Assembly (NCBI RefSeq): GCF_900100255.1
Contig: NZ_FMTS01000010.1
Span: forward strand, 1-64,000
Direction of reading: 5' to 3'
Source of the DNA: Asticcacaulis taihuensis
GTDB taxonomy: Bacteria > Pseudomonadota > Alphaproteobacteria > Caulobacterales > Caulobacteraceae
Length of the DNA: 64,000 nt
The notes beneath the pieces were generated by a model, which searched no databases, was not told the origin of the DNA, and saw only the letters and a program-made list of their open reading frames with translations. The translations under genes and the position numbers were made by a program. Positions 31,141-42,416 of this stretch are shown here, one piece after another (the stretch's first letter is position 1; every line of letters begins with the position of its first letter).

Positions 31141-33441
31141 ATGTCATTTTTGAAACGCTCACTGATCGCCACGGCCGCTCTCGGCGCCGTCCTCTTCGTC
31201 TCCAATCCGGCCGCCGCGCAGTTCGGACCGCCCCCACCGCCGCCGCCGCCGAAAGAGACCCCGTGGAAAAACACCAGCCTGGACGCCGCCACGCGGGCCG
31301 ATCTACTGCTGAAGGAAATGCTGCCGAACGAAAAATTGACCCTGCTGATGGGGCATTTCGGGACTGACGCCCAGTGGATGAATTTCCGCGGCGATATTCC
31401 TGGATTGGCCTGGAAGATGCCGGCGGAAGCCCGGCCCCAATCGGCCGGTTTCGTCTTCGGCGTGCCCCGTTTGGGTATCCCCAACCAATGGCAGGCGGAC
31501 GCCGGCATCGGCGTTGCCTCGCAGGCGGGGCCCAATCCGCGCCTGCGCACTGCCCTGCCTTCGGGTATGGCCACAGCCTCGACCTGGGATCGTGATATGG
31601 CCTTTGCCGGCGGGGCCATGATTGGCCGTGAGGCACGTCTTTCGGGGTTCAACGTGCAACTGGCGGGAGGCGTCAATCTGGCGCGCGAACCGCGCAACGG
31701 CCGCAATTTCGAATATGCCGGCGAAGATCCGCTGCTGGCTGGCGTAATGGTCGGCGAGCAGATTCGCGGCATTCAGTCGAACCACATCATCTCGACCGTC
31801 AAGCACTACGCCTTCAACGACCAGGAGACCCACCGCAACTCGGCGTCAGCGAACATTTCTGACAAGAATGGCCGCGAATCTGACCTGCTTGCGTTTCAGT
31901 TCGCAATCGAGGTGGGGAAACCCGGCGCGGCCATGTGCAGTTATAACCGCGTCAACAGCGTCTATGCCTGCGAAAACCCTTATCTGCTGACCGACGTTCT
32001 GAAAACGGATTTTGGCTTCAAAGGCTTTGTCATGTCCGATTGGGGCGCGACCCACTCGACGATTCCCGCCGCCAATGCCGGGCTCGACCAGCAGTCAGGC
32101 TATCCGTTCGACAAGGCACCATATTTCGCCGGCGCCCTCGGCGATGCCGTCGCTTCAGGTCAGGTGTCGGAAGCCCGTCTCGATGATATGGTCCGTCGCG
32201 TCCTGTGGGCCATGTTCTCAACCGGTGCCTTCGATAATGCCGTCGAGGTCCAGGACGATAAGATCGATTTCACCGCGAACGGCAAGGTCTCCCAGGCCGA
32301 CGCGGAAGCCGGGATGGTGCTCTTGAAGAACGAGGGGGCCTTGCCACTCGTCGCCAGTGCAAAAAAGATTGTTATCCTCGGTGGTCACGCAGATCGCGGG
32401 GTTATTTCCGGCGGCGGTTCGTCTCAGGTCTATGGACGCGGGGGTAACCCTGTGGCCGATCTGGATTTGGGGCCCAAATTCTTCCCGGGGCCGGTGAGCT
32501 ACTATCCGGATTCGCCTGTGGCGGCCCTTAAGCGGTTGACCAAGGCGGAGATCGTCTATGATGACGGCAAGAACCCCCAAGCTGCGGCCGAACTGGCCAA
32601 ATCGGCCGATGTCGTCATCGTCTTCGGCACCCAATGGACGGCTGAAGGTGTGGATGCGTCCCTGTCGCTCGATCAGAACGGCGATGCCCTGATCGAGGCT
32701 GTCGCCTCGGCCAACAAGAATACGGTGGTGGTTGTAGAAACCGGCGGCCCGGTCCTGATGCCATGGCTCTCCAAGACCCGCGCCGTGCTGGAAGCCTGGT
32801 ATCCGGGTAGCAATGGCGGCACCGCCATTGCCCGTATCCTGACGGGTGCCGTTTCACCTTCTGGTCGTCTGCCTGTGACTTTCCCTGCTTCGCTCGACCA
32901 GTTGCCGCGACCGGTCCTGGATGGCCTGGGTAAGCCCGATAGGCCGGTGACCCAGATCAATTATGACATCGAGGGTGCCGCTGTCGGTTACAAGTGGTTC
33001 GACAAGCAGAAACTTCAGCCTTTATTCGCCTTTGGCCATGGCCTCACCTATTCGAGCTTCACCTATAAGAATCTCAAGGCCGACATGCGAGACGGCAATC
33101 TTTCGGTAAGCCTCGCTGTTTCCAACACGGGCAAGCGCGAGGCGGCTGACGTCCCGCAAATCTACATCTCCTCGCCAGACAGTGCTGGTTGGGAAGCCCC
33201 CAAGCGACTCGCCGGATGGGACAAGGTGGCGCTGAAGCCAGGGCAATCGAAAGCAGTGACCTTATCTGTCGATCCGCGCACCCTGTCCACTTTCGATCCA
33301 GCGACCAAGACGTGGCGATTGAAGGCTGGGACCTACAGTGTGGCCGTCGGGACATCGGCAGACAGCCTCGGTAAGGCTATTGAAGTGGCGCTTCCCGAGA
33401 CCATCTTCGATATCCGGGGCCAAAAGGTGAAGGTCAACTAA
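31141..33441 (+). CDS. Secreted GH3 beta-glucosidase 2
   Basis: A 766-residue paralogue of the GH3 enzyme encoded at 23127-25346, with a signal peptide followed by a poly-Pro stretch (FGPPPPPPPPKETPW). The barrel shows AGGVNLAREPRNGRNFEYAGEDP and VKHYAFNDQETHR, with the nucleophile Asp300 in GFVMSDWGA; the second domain has IVILGGHADRGVISGGGSSQV, and an FnIII-like domain closes the protein. GGGAAA precedes the ATG. Two related but distinct GH3 enzymes in one locus suggest different linkages or aglycones. An imperfect 14-bp stem at 33448-33488 follows the stop. Confidence 0.92.
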   Translation: MSFLKRSLIATAALGAVLFVSNPAAAQFGPPPPPPPPKETPWKNTSLDAATRADLLLKEMLPNEKLTLLMGHFGTDAQWMNFRGDIPGLAWKMPAEARPQSAGFVFGVPRLGIPNQWQADAGIGVASQAGPNPRLRTALPSGMATASTWDRDMAFAGGAMIGREARLSGFNVQLAGGVNLAREPRNGRNFEYAGEDPLLAGVMVGEQIRGIQSNHIISTVKHYAFNDQETHRNSASANISDKNGRESDLLAFQFAIEVGKPGAAMCSYNRVNSVYACENPYLLTDVLKTDFGFKGFVMSDWGATHSTIPAANAGLDQQSGYPFDKAPYFAGALGDAVASGQVSEARLDDMVRRVLWAMFSTGAFDNAVEVQDDKIDFTANGKVSQADAEAGMVLLKNEGALPLVASAKKIVILGGHADRGVISGGGSSQVYGRGGNPVADLDLGPKFFPGPVSYYPDSPVAALKRLTKAEIVYDDGKNPQAAAELAKSADVVIVFGTQWTAEGVDASLSLDQNGDALIEAVASANKNTVVVVETGGPVLMPWLSKTRAVLEAWYPGSNGGTAIARILTGAVSPSGRLPVTFPASLDQLPRPVLDGLGKPDRPVTQINYDIEGAAVGYKWFDKQKLQPLFAFGHGLTYSSFTYKNLKADMRDGNLSVSLAVSNTGKREAADVPQIYISSPDSAGWEAPKRLAGWDKVALKPGQSKAVTLSVDPRTLSTFDPATKTWRLKAGTYSVAVGTSADSLGKAIEVALPETIFDIRGQKVKVN

Positions 33442-33447
33442 GGCGGG

Positions 33448-33488
33448 CAGGTAGTACCTGGCCGTCATCCGTGACCAGGTACTGCCTG
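33448..33488 (+). terminator. Hairpin after GH3-2
   Basis: CAGGTAGTACCTGG pairs with CCAGGTACTGCCTG with a single G-U, over a 13-base loop, directly after the stop. It probably ends the TonB-esterase-GH3 transcript. Confidence 0.55.
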
Positions 33489-33540
33489 ACGCATTATTTC
33501 CTTATGTCCAATCGGTCGTCTGCGGGGTAGCTGAAATAGC

Positions 33541-34278
33541 TTATTCCGCCTGGAACTTGGCCACGTCGTCGAGCAGGCCTTTTACGGCCGCAGCGATGAT
33601 CTGTTCGCCATCCGAAACTGTGGCCAGTGAGGAGTCCGAACCGATACGTCCATCGGGGAAGCGGTCGCGGTAATCGAGCGCGTCGCGGATCGGACCATTT
33701 GGCGCGATCCGCGGTTCCATGGCGGCGGATTTCACGAAGTCCGGATAGGCGGCGAAGGTGACGGCGATCTCCGATGGTGTGGCGTGGCTGCCGTGGCCTT
33801 GCGGATAGAGCCGGGCGCACAGGCTGGCAATGCCCGGCAGATCCCACCAGTTGCGCAGTTTCATAATGAATGGGCAGGGCTCCGCGGCATAGGAATAGTG
33901 CGAATAGATCTGTGAGAAGGTGGCTTCGATGGTGGCGATATTGCCGCCGTGGCCATTGAGGAAATAGATGCGGTCGAAGCCGTGCCGCGCCAGCGAATCT
34001 ACCCAGTCCTCGATCGCCGCCATGAAGGTGGTGGGGCGCAAGGATATGGTGCCAGAAAAGCCCAGGTGATGCTGGGCCATGCCGATATTGAAGGTGGGCG
34101 CGATCAGAAGATCGCCCTCCTTTTCAGCGGCGTGAGAGATGATTTCGGGGCACAGCCAGTCGGTGCCGAGCAGGCCCATAGGTCCGTGCTGCTCGTTGGA
34201 GCCGATGGGAATGATGACGGTGCGCGAGGATTTCAGACGCTCGTCGATCTCTTTCCAGGTGGACATATGCAGCAGCAT
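33541..34278 (-). CDS. Creatininase-family amidohydrolase
   Basis: The 245-residue protein has the creatininase-family metal motifs: [19 protein letters not shown] near the start, [13 protein letters not shown] in the middle and [11 protein letters not shown] later. These residues bind two divalent metals. Members include creatinine amidohydrolase, enzymes of riboflavin/F420 pathways and MftE-like peptidases, so the substrate cannot be named. I chose ATG 34278, preceded by GGAG at a good distance; the frame extends to 34311. It is divergent from the acetyl-CoA synthetase gene and convergent with the GH3 gene. Confidence 0.85.
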   Translation of the reverse strand: MLLHMSTWKEIDERLKSSRTVIIPIGSNEQHGPMGLLGTDWLCPEIISHAAEKEGDLLIAPTFNIGMAQHHLGFSGTISLRPTTFMAAIEDWVDSLARHGFDRIYFLNGHGGNIATIEATFSQIYSHYSYAAEPCPFIMKLRNWWDLPGIASLCARLYPQGHGSHATPSEIAVTFAAYPDFVKSAAMEPRIAPNGPIRDALDYRDRFPDGRIGSDSSLATVSDGEQIIAAAVKGLLDDVAKFQAE

Positions 34279-34370
34279 GGCAAACTCCGTCGTCTTATTG
34301 GGAATGACCATACGCGCCGCGCGGGACGCGAGGCAAGCTTTGCTGTCGCATTATGCATCGCTTGAGGGAC

Positions 34371-34395
34371 AAAACCCGTCCTCGGCGGGTTTTTT
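34371..34395 (+). terminator. Terminator-like hairpin in the acs leader
   Basis: AAAACCCG pairs with CGGGTTTT, followed by more Ts, giving a classic intrinsic terminator shape on the + strand. It lies between divergent genes, about 90 bases before the acs start, so it may act as an attenuator or only insulate promoters. Confidence 0.55.
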
Positions 34396-34483
34396 CGCAT
34401 TGGTCTTATGGACTCCGCAAACCGCGCGGCATAAGTTCGCCGCAACGAAAAAATACTCCGCAGATACCCCAGGAAATACCCAG

Positions 34484-36430
<1,947 letters not shown>

Positions 36431-36493
36431 CGCATATGATCGGTGACCAGATCCGAAAACCGCGATAGGGTCAGTTTTTCGGAGGGCGGCGTC

Positions 36494-38023
36494 ATGGTGA
36501 AAGAGCAGGTCAAATGGTCGGCGGACTATGTCGCCCTGGGGCTGGCCGCGCTGGCCTTTGTGCTGCACGCGGCCTGCGCTGGCCGCTATGATGTGTTCCG
36601 CGACGAGCTTTATTTCATCGTTTGCGGGCGCCAACCTGCCTTTGGCTATGTCGATCAGCCGCCACTGATCCCGCTGCTTTCCGCCGGCTTCTATGCCCTG
36701 GGGCACAATGCCTGGATGTTGCGGCTGCCGGCGACCCTGGCCGCCGGCGCCCTGGTCTGGCTGGCCGTCCGGTTTGCCCGATTGCTCGGTGGCGGCACCT
36801 TCGCGGCCATAGGCGCCGGGGTATGTGTCACGATTGCCCCGATGCTGATGGGGATTGTGGCCGTCTTCAACACGACCGTATTTGATCCGCTGGCCTGGAC
36901 GTTAATCGCTTATCTGCTGGTGAAGGCCACCCGTGACGGCGACCGCCCGGCGCTCCTGTGGTGCGGTGTTGTGGCGGGGATAGATTTCGAGGCCAAATAC
37001 GCGCTTTACGTTTGGGCAATCGCCTTGGTCGTCGGCCTTTTGGCGACGCCGGAACGCCGGATTTTTCGCGATCGGATGCTGTGGCTGGGGGCGGCCATTG
37101 CCATTGTGATCGGCCTGCCGTCGATCCTCTGGCAGGCGACGCATGGCTGGCCCTTCCTGGAACTGGCCGCCGCCGCGCGCGCCAAGAATACCGACATTCC
37201 GCCCCTGAACTTTATCATCAATCAGGTTCTGGTGATGAATCCCTTGCTGGCGCCCGTCTGGATCGCCGGGGTGGTCGCGCCCTTTGTCATCGCTTCGCTG
37301 AAACCTGTCCGCTTTTTGGCTATCGCCTTCCTGGCCAGTTTCGCCCTGACACTCATCACCCACGGCAAGGACTACTATATCGCCTCCACCTATCCCACGG
37401 TCTTTATACTGGGGGCCGTCGCCTGGGCGCATTGGTTCCGGAAGGCCCGCGCCCGGATCGGTCTGGCCGTCTGGGGCGGGCTGGCCGTTGCCTTGTCGGC
37501 GGCGATATCGCCCATGGCCTTGCCGGTTCTATCGGTCGAGGGCTTACGAGCCTATATCGCGCACTCGCCTTTCAAGCCGCAGCAGCAGGAGAAAAGCTTC
37601 AAGGGCACGCTGTTGCCGCAGGTATTTGCCGACCAGTTGGGCTGGCACGACTATACGGATCAGGTCGGCGCCGCGTGGCGGAAAATCCCGGCAGATGTGC
37701 GCGCCCGCACCGGTATCAAGGTCGAGAACTATGGCGAAGCGGCCGCGCTCGATATCTATGGTCCGAAATATGACCTGCCGCCGGCGCTCAGCGGCCATAA
37801 CCAGTATTACCAGTGGGGGCTGCGCGGCCAGAAGCCGGTCAACCTGCTGGTCGTGCAGAACAATCCCGACCGTCTGGAGCCCTATTGCCAGAAAACCGTT
37901 ATCCTGGGCGAAACCTATTCGCGGGATGCCATGGCCTATGAAAACGGCAAGACCATAGCCCTGTGCCAGGGTTTGAAAGTCGATATTGTAAAACTTTGGC
38001 CGGAACTGAAGAACTTTAGTTAG
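36494..38023 (+). CDS. GT39/ArnT-like membrane glycosyltransferase
   Basis: This 509-residue inner-membrane protein begins with a hydrophobic helix and the family's first periplasmic loop (RYDVFRDELYFIVCGRQPAFGYVDQPPLIPLLS), whose acidic residues are catalytic in ArnT and PMT enzymes. About ten further membrane segments follow, then a soluble C-terminal domain. Such proteins move a sugar from a polyprenyl phosphate donor to lipid A, protein or other acceptors. ATG 36494 follows GGAGGG; the frame reaches 36443. It follows acs by 63 bases, with no obvious functional link. Confidence 0.82.
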   Translation: MVKEQVKWSADYVALGLAALAFVLHAACAGRYDVFRDELYFIVCGRQPAFGYVDQPPLIPLLSAGFYALGHNAWMLRLPATLAAGALVWLAVRFARLLGGGTFAAIGAGVCVTIAPMLMGIVAVFNTTVFDPLAWTLIAYLLVKATRDGDRPALLWCGVVAGIDFEAKYALYVWAIALVVGLLATPERRIFRDRMLWLGAAIAIVIGLPSILWQATHGWPFLELAAAARAKNTDIPPLNFIINQVLVMNPLLAPVWIAGVVAPFVIASLKPVRFLAIAFLASFALTLITHGKDYYIASTYPTVFILGAVAWAHWFRKARARIGLAVWGGLAVALSAAISPMALPVLSVEGLRAYIAHSPFKPQQQEKSFKGTLLPQVFADQLGWHDYTDQVGAAWRKIPADVRARTGIKVENYGEAAALDIYGPKYDLPPALSGHNQYYQWGLRGQKPVNLLVVQNNPDRLEPYCQKTVILGETYSRDAMAYENGKTIALCQGLKVDIVKLWPELKNFS

Positions 38024-38143
38024 AGCGCTTTCCGAAAAGTGTGACGTACTTTTGGCTTCGCCGAACTACGTTTCGGATTAAAAAGTGCGTCAAAGCAAAG
38101 AGCTAGAGTGCCGATCTGACGCAATCAGATCGGCACTCTAGCT
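38021..38143. repeat. Palindromic intergenic element with 19-bp perfect stem
   Basis: Directly after the glycosyltransferase stop lies GAGCGCTTTCCGAAAAGTG and a related AAAAGTGCGTCAAAGCAAAG segment, of a type I recall as common between genes in alphaproteobacteria. It ends in a perfect hairpin with 19-bp arms (38101-38119 and 38125-38143) and a five-base loop. No T-run follows. It may be a dispersed REP-like element and also block read-through. Confidence 0.6.
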
Positions 38144-38241
38144 AGCTTACGCGGCCTTTATGATCGTCACATAAAGCAATAACGCGGTTCTTATGGAGTC
38201 GGGCATAGACTGGTCTTCTTATAAATATAAGGAGACGTGTC

Positions 38242-38460
38242 ATGACGACCGATGTCAGGGACAAGACCCAGAAGCCCGAAGACGACCGCTTTGGCAAAAA
38301 GGTCTTTTCGCCCAACGAACTGAACCAGGCCGGCGAGGACAAGGAATATTTCCATCCTGATGGCGGCCATAAGTTTCATGCGCCCAAGGATGCCAATCAG
38401 CACGCCATTAAGCCCGATGTCGAGGTGACGCCGGACAATAAGGTCAGGCCCGTTCGTTAG
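38242..38460 (+). CDS. Small hydrophilic hypothetical protein
   Basis: A 72-residue, charged protein without Cys or membrane segment, rich in Asp, Lys and Pro (KVFSPNELNQAGEDKEYFHPDGGHKFHAPKDANQH). AAGGAGA precedes the ATG at good spacing, supporting real translation. The product is probably disordered. I recognise no family. Its last codon overlaps the stop of the convergent YidB-like gene by 4 bases. Confidence 0.65.
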   Translation: MTTDVRDKTQKPEDDRFGKKVFSPNELNQAGEDKEYFHPDGGHKFHAPKDANQHAIKPDVEVTPDNKVRPVR

Positions 38461-38855
38461 GCTTTCAGAAGGCCGCCGAGTATATCTCCGAATCCGCCCT
38501 TGCCCATGGTCTGCCCCAGAATGTCGCCAATGCCGCCTTGCGGCAGTTGCCCGCCGGGCGTCAGGTGATCGATCAGGCCGGGCAGGGCGTGGGCCAGTTG
38601 TGAACTGTCGATGCCCAGGGCATGTGTCAAGCTCTGCACCTGCTCGGACCCAAGGACGGCTGTGATCTGCTCGGAAGAAATCGGCAGGTTGCCGCCGGTG
38701 CCGATCCAGGACTGGACGATTTCGGTCATGCCGCCCTGCTGGAATTTGGCGACGATGCCTTCCAGTCCACCATTGCCAAGATGGCTGGCGAGTTGATCCA
38801 GGTCGAGGCCACCGGGAGCGGAGGCGCCGCCCAGCATATCGTTCAGCAAGCTCAT
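38457..38855 (-). CDS. YidB-family (DUF937) protein
   Basis: A 132-residue protein starting MSLLNDMLGGASAPGGLDLDQLASHLG, followed by GGLEGIVAKFQQGGMTEIVQSWIGTGGNLPISSEQITAVLG, the conserved core of YidB-like proteins, and a Gly-rich tail (GGIGDILGQTMGKGGFGDILGGLL). The function of the family is unknown. I chose ATG 38855, which follows AAAGGAAA; the frame extends to 38918. Confidence 0.85.
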   Translation of the reverse strand: MSLLNDMLGGASAPGGLDLDQLASHLGNGGLEGIVAKFQQGGMTEIVQSWIGTGGNLPISSEQITAVLGSEQVQSLTHALGIDSSQLAHALPGLIDHLTPGGQLPQGGIGDILGQTMGKGGFGDILGGLLKA

Positions 38856-38930
38856 GGCAGTTTCCTTTTGCGGGTTTCGGACAGGAATGAATAGGCGCCT
38901 GATTTTGCACAGCGTCAATTCACGACGATT

Positions 38931-39566
38931 TTACCGTTTCATTTCCCCTCGTTTGACCGCGCCATACCAGGCCCAGAGCAGGTGCGCGGCGATGGTGCGG
39001 TAGGGCGCCCAGTCGAGCGCGCGTTCGGCGCAATAGGCTTCATTGGGGCGTTCCTGCAGGTTGTCCAGCCAGCCCACCGCTTCGCGCAGGGCGACATCGC
39101 CGACGGGAAACAGGTCGAGCCGGCCTTCCGAAAACATCAGATAGACCTCGGCGGTCCAGCGGCCGATGCCTTTCAGCGCCACCAGCCTTGCGGCGGCGTC
39201 TTCTATGGTCAGCGGCTCCAGCGAATCCGTATCGAAACCGCCGGTGTGGAAGGCTTCGGCCAGGGCACGGGCATAGGCGATCTTGGGCCGCGACAGGCCG
39301 TAACCGCGCAGGGCATCTTCGTCATGCGCCAGCAGGGCCTGCGGGGTGATCTCGCCCAGGCCGTCGCGCACGCGGCCGAAGATGGTGTCCGCCGCCTTGA
39401 CCGATAGCTGCTGTTCGACGATCAGGCCAAGCAGGGCGGGGAAGCCGCCGGGGCGCCGGCGGTGCTGGATATGGGCGAACTGTTCAGTTAGTGGTTTCAG
39501 GCGCGGATCGCGGTTGGCCAGGTGGGAGAGGTGGACAGGATTAAGAGGATTGGCAATATCGGTCAT
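38931..39566 (-). CDS. AlkA-like DNA-3-methyladenine glycosylase
   Basis: This 211-residue protein is an HhH-GPD DNA glycosylase: LLGLIVEQQLSVKAADTIF, the helix-hairpin-helix LVALKGIGRWTAEVYLMF, and the catalytic Asp in DLFPVGDVALREAVG. It removes alkylated purines during base excision repair. It lacks the iron-sulfur cluster of MutY and Nth, as is normal for the AlkA branch. It stands alone, between the YidB-like gene and the pseudo-protease operon, all on the minus strand. Confidence 0.9.
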   Translation of the reverse strand: MTDIANPLNPVHLSHLANRDPRLKPLTEQFAHIQHRRRPGGFPALLGLIVEQQLSVKAADTIFGRVRDGLGEITPQALLAHDEDALRGYGLSRPKIAYARALAEAFHTGGFDTDSLEPLTIEDAAARLVALKGIGRWTAEVYLMFSEGRLDLFPVGDVALREAVGWLDNLQERPNEAYCAERALDWAPYRTIAAHLLWAWYGAVKRGEMKR

Positions 39567-39606
39567 GCCGGACCTTTAACAGATATTGCGCTCGAATCCG
39601 GCAGGA

Positions 39607-40428
39607 TTACGCAATAATACACCCGACCTGGGCCACGCGGTATTCGCGGCGCAGGGTATCCGACACGATGCCATAGTTGCCCTTGGTGATGGTGGCCTCG
39701 GAGTCGTAATCCGGCTTTCGGTCGGCCAGGCTGGCAATAGCGGTCACAGTTTCCGGCACCGAGGTATAGATGCGGCCGCGGCGCGGATTTTCCTTCAGGG
39801 TAATGCCCATGACATGCGAGTTGTCATTGAGCGCGGGGCCGCCGACCAACTGGTTGAGGTCACTTTTCAACTCATAGGTCTGGCCGGCCTTGGCCCAGGC
39901 CAGGACCGGTTCACTGCCTTCGAAGCGCTTGGAATGTTTCATCATGGTGCGGCCGATCAGGCGCGCGGTGGCTTCCCCCACCGTGCCGCCGGGATAACCG
40001 GGCATGAAGGCGCGTACCCCCGGCTTGATATTGGCCGGGTCGGCCATGGTGAGCGGGCGCCCGCCGCCATCGGTCATGGCGATCAGGTAGCCTTCATGGC
40101 CGGGAATGGGCCGCGTCTTGAAGGGAACGGCCAGGTTGCCGCCGATATTGAGGAAGGGATGGGTGCATTTGCCGACACTCTTTTCGGCCACGATCCACTC
40201 GCCGGTTTTCGAGATCGAGAAGGCGGTGCCGGTCATGATCTTGCGGTCATCGACCGGCAGGTTGATGATCGAGGAGGCCGTGAAGGGCGTATAGGTGGCA
40301 AAGAGGGACATTTCGCCAATGCCCGGTGGCGGCGGCGCGGGCGGGGCATCGGAGACCTCGTGCCAGCTTCCGGTCACCGTCACGAGGACGGTGAGGGCAG
40401 CGGCGTAGAGGAGCCAGTCGAGTTTCAT
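39607..40428 (-). CDS. Trypsin-like fold protein lacking catalytic residues, membrane-anchored
   Basis: A single N-terminal membrane helix (LLYAAALTVLVTVTGSW) and a Pro-rich spacer precede a ~220-residue domain with the pattern of secreted trypsin-like peptidases: GTAFSISKTGEWIVAEKSVGKC corresponds to the His-containing block (normally TA-x-HVV), and LNQLVGGPALNDNSHVMGI to the Ser block (normally GNSGGP). The His position holds Glu/Lys and the Ser position Val, so it looks proteolytically inactive. It is the second gene after DUF350, with only 12 bases between. A scaffold or sensor role in the periplasm is an inference. Confidence 0.65.
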   Translation of the reverse strand: MKLDWLLYAAALTVLVTVTGSWHEVSDAPPAPPPPGIGEMSLFATYTPFTASSIINLPVDDRKIMTGTAFSISKTGEWIVAEKSVGKCTHPFLNIGGNLAVPFKTRPIPGHEGYLIAMTDGGGRPLTMADPANIKPGVRAFMPGYPGGTVGEATARLIGRTMMKHSKRFEGSEPVLAWAKAGQTYELKSDLNQLVGGPALNDNSHVMGITLKENPRRGRIYTSVPETVTAIASLADRKPDYDSEATITKGNYGIVSDTLRREYRVAQVGCIIA

Positions 40429-40440
40429 GGCCCGCGCCCT

Positions 40441-40899
40441 TTATGCGGCGACAGCGGCGGCGAGGACGAGAGCGGCGGCCAGCTTGGCGGAAACCAGCAG
40501 CACGGCGGCGGAAACCTCGCCTTCATTGATGCGGGTGGGCAGGCCGGCCAGCAGGAAATCGACCAGGCGGAAGACAAACAGTTGCAACACGATGGTCGCG
40601 CCGCCCCACAGCACGATATCGCGCACGCTCGTCGAGGCGGCCATGGAGGCAGCCAGCGGAATGGCCAAGCCGATAATGACGCCGCCATAGGCCACGGCCG
40701 CGGCGGAATTGCCTTCGCGGATCTGGTGGATTTCCTTGTAGGGGGTGAGCAGCGAATAGATGGTGGCGCCGATCAGCAGCATCAAAAGCGTGACGCCGGC
40801 GTGCAGCAGGGTGATGGGAAAGCCCGACGCGAAGGCCTGAATTTCCGGCCGCAAAACGTCTGGCGACAGGAAGTTGAGATTGAAATTTTCAGGCGTCAT
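40441..40899 (-). CDS. DUF350 inner-membrane protein
   Basis: The 152-residue protein has four hydrophobic segments and the DUF350 pattern (EGNSAAAVAYGGVIIGLAIPLAASMAAS, VLWGGATIVLQLFVFRLVDFLL, INEGEVSAAVLLVSAKLAAALV), which is an internal duplication of two helices each. Function is unknown; DUF350 proteins are often encoded near stress- or membrane-associated genes. It is followed, 12 bases on, by the membrane-anchored trypsin-like protein, with which it probably works. Confidence 0.85.
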   Translation of the reverse strand: MTPENFNLNFLSPDVLRPEIQAFASGFPITLLHAGVTLLMLLIGATIYSLLTPYKEIHQIREGNSAAAVAYGGVIIGLAIPLAASMAASTSVRDIVLWGGATIVLQLFVFRLVDFLLAGLPTRINEGEVSAAVLLVSAKLAAALVLAAAVAA

Positions 40900-41063
40900 T
40901 CTGGTCCCCTACACGCTGGTCTCTGCGCGCCCGTTACATCTGAAGTTACCCATGTAACGGCCCGCCGCACTCTAGGGGTAAGTTCCCTGCAAGATCAAGG
41001 CCCAGTGTTACGCCTGTGGATAAATTTTATATGACGCCGCGGATAGCCATATCGCGCAAAGGC

Positions 41064-42287
41064 TTAGTCGATCATGCCACCGGCCAGGGCCGCGAAGGGA
41101 AGGCTTTCGCCTGCGGGCAGGCTGTCCTGAATTGAGGCAGCTTCCTCGCGCTGTTCACGGCGGACCACCGATGCACGCTTTTTCTCGGACTCGGATTTAA
41201 GCTGACCGCAGGCCGCCAGTATATCACGGCCGCGCGGGGTGCGGATCGGCGAGGCGTAACCGGCCTTGTTGAGGATGGCGGCGAAAGCCTCGATCGCGCT
41301 CCAGCTTGAGCACTGGTAGTCGGTGCCAGGCCAGGGGTTGAAGGGGATCAGGTTGATCTTGGCCGGAATGCCCTTCAGCAGGCGCAGCAGCGCGCGCGCT
41401 TCATCGGGTGAGTCATTGATGCCCTTGAGCATGACATATTCGAAGGTCACGCGGCGGGCATTGGAAAGCCCCGGATAGGCGCGGATGGCGGCCATCAGTT
41501 CGGCGATATTGTACTTCTTGTTGAGCGGCACCAGCACGTCGCGCAAGGGGTCATTGGTGGCGTGCAGCGAAATGGCCAGCATGGCCTGGGTGCGGTTGCC
41601 GAGCGCTTCCAGTTCCGGCACCACGCCGGAGGTCGAGACGGTGATGCGGCGGCGCGAAATGGCGATACCTTCACCGTCGGAAATGATGTCGATGGCGGCG
41701 GCGACATTGTCGAGATTGTAGAGCGGCTCGCCCATCCCCATGAAGACGATGTTGGAGAGCTGGCGGTCTTCCTTGGGCGAGGGCCATTCGCCGAGGTCAT
41801 CGCGCGCCACCTGGACCTGGGCCACGATCTCGGCCGTGGTCAGGTTGCGCACCAGCTTCTGCGTGCCGGTATGACAGAAGGAGCAGTTGAGCGTACAGCC
41901 GACCTGCGAGGAAACGCAGAGCGCGCCGGCGCGGCCGACCGAAGGGATGTAGACGCTCTCGACCTCGATACCCGGCGCCATGCGGATCAGGTACTTGCGC
42001 GTGCCGTCATTGCTGATCTGGCGCTCGACGATTTCCGGACGGGCCAGCGAGAACTTTTCCTTGAGCCCGGCGCGCTGGTCCTTGGCGATATCGGTCATCA
42101 GGTCGAAATCGGTGAAGCCGTAGTGATGCACCCAGCGCCAGATCTGCTGCATCCGCATCTTCGCCTTGCGGGCCTCGACCACGCCGGAGTCCACCAGGGC
42201 CTGCATCAGGCCATCACGGGTCAGGCCGGTGATGTTCACCAGCGGTGAAGAGGTGGATTTGACGGACAGGTCGAGTGTATGGGCCAA
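41064..42287 (-). CDS. rlmN: RlmN, dual-specificity rRNA/tRNA adenine-C2 methyltransferase
   Basis: A 407-residue radical-SAM protein with the cluster motif CTLNCSFC, the family blocks [23 protein letters not shown] and [21 protein letters not shown], and a C-terminal Cys-containing region ([12 protein letters not shown]) that forms the methyl-carrying Cys. It methylates A2503 of 23S rRNA and A37 of some tRNAs, aiding translation accuracy. The start appears to be TTG at 42287; no in-frame ATG lies close upstream. The last ~30 residues ([15 protein letters not shown] onward) are an unconserved tail. Confidence 0.95.
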   Translation of the reverse strand: MAHTLDLSVKSTSSPLVNITGLTRDGLMQALVDSGVVEARKAKMRMQQIWRWVHHYGFTDFDLMTDIAKDQRAGLKEKFSLARPEIVERQISNDGTRKYLIRMAPGIEVESVYIPSVGRAGALCVSSQVGCTLNCSFCHTGTQKLVRNLTTAEIVAQVQVARDDLGEWPSPKEDRQLSNIVFMGMGEPLYNLDNVAAAIDIISDGEGIAISRRRITVSTSGVVPELEALGNRTQAMLAISLHATNDPLRDVLVPLNKKYNIAELMAAIRAYPGLSNARRVTFEYVMLKGINDSPDEARALLRLLKGIPAKINLIPFNPWPGTDYQCSSWSAIEAFAAILNKAGYASPIRTPRGRDILAACGQLKSESEKKRASVVRREQREEAASIQDSLPAGESLPFAALAGGMID

Positions 42288-42416
42288 GATATGCGGCTTT
42301 CGATGAAGACATATTTGCGGGATTGGCGGACCCTATACAGGAAAGCCCGCGAAATGTCTAATTGCGCTGATAGGCTGCGCATCGTAAGTTGCCACCAACA
42401 CATAATCGAGGATCGC

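Noticed and set aside
39586-41034. 482-codon + frame across the pseudo-protease and DUF350 genes
   Set aside because: It is His/Gly/Gln-rich low-complexity translation typical of antisense frames; the minus-strand genes have proper membrane and domain patterns.
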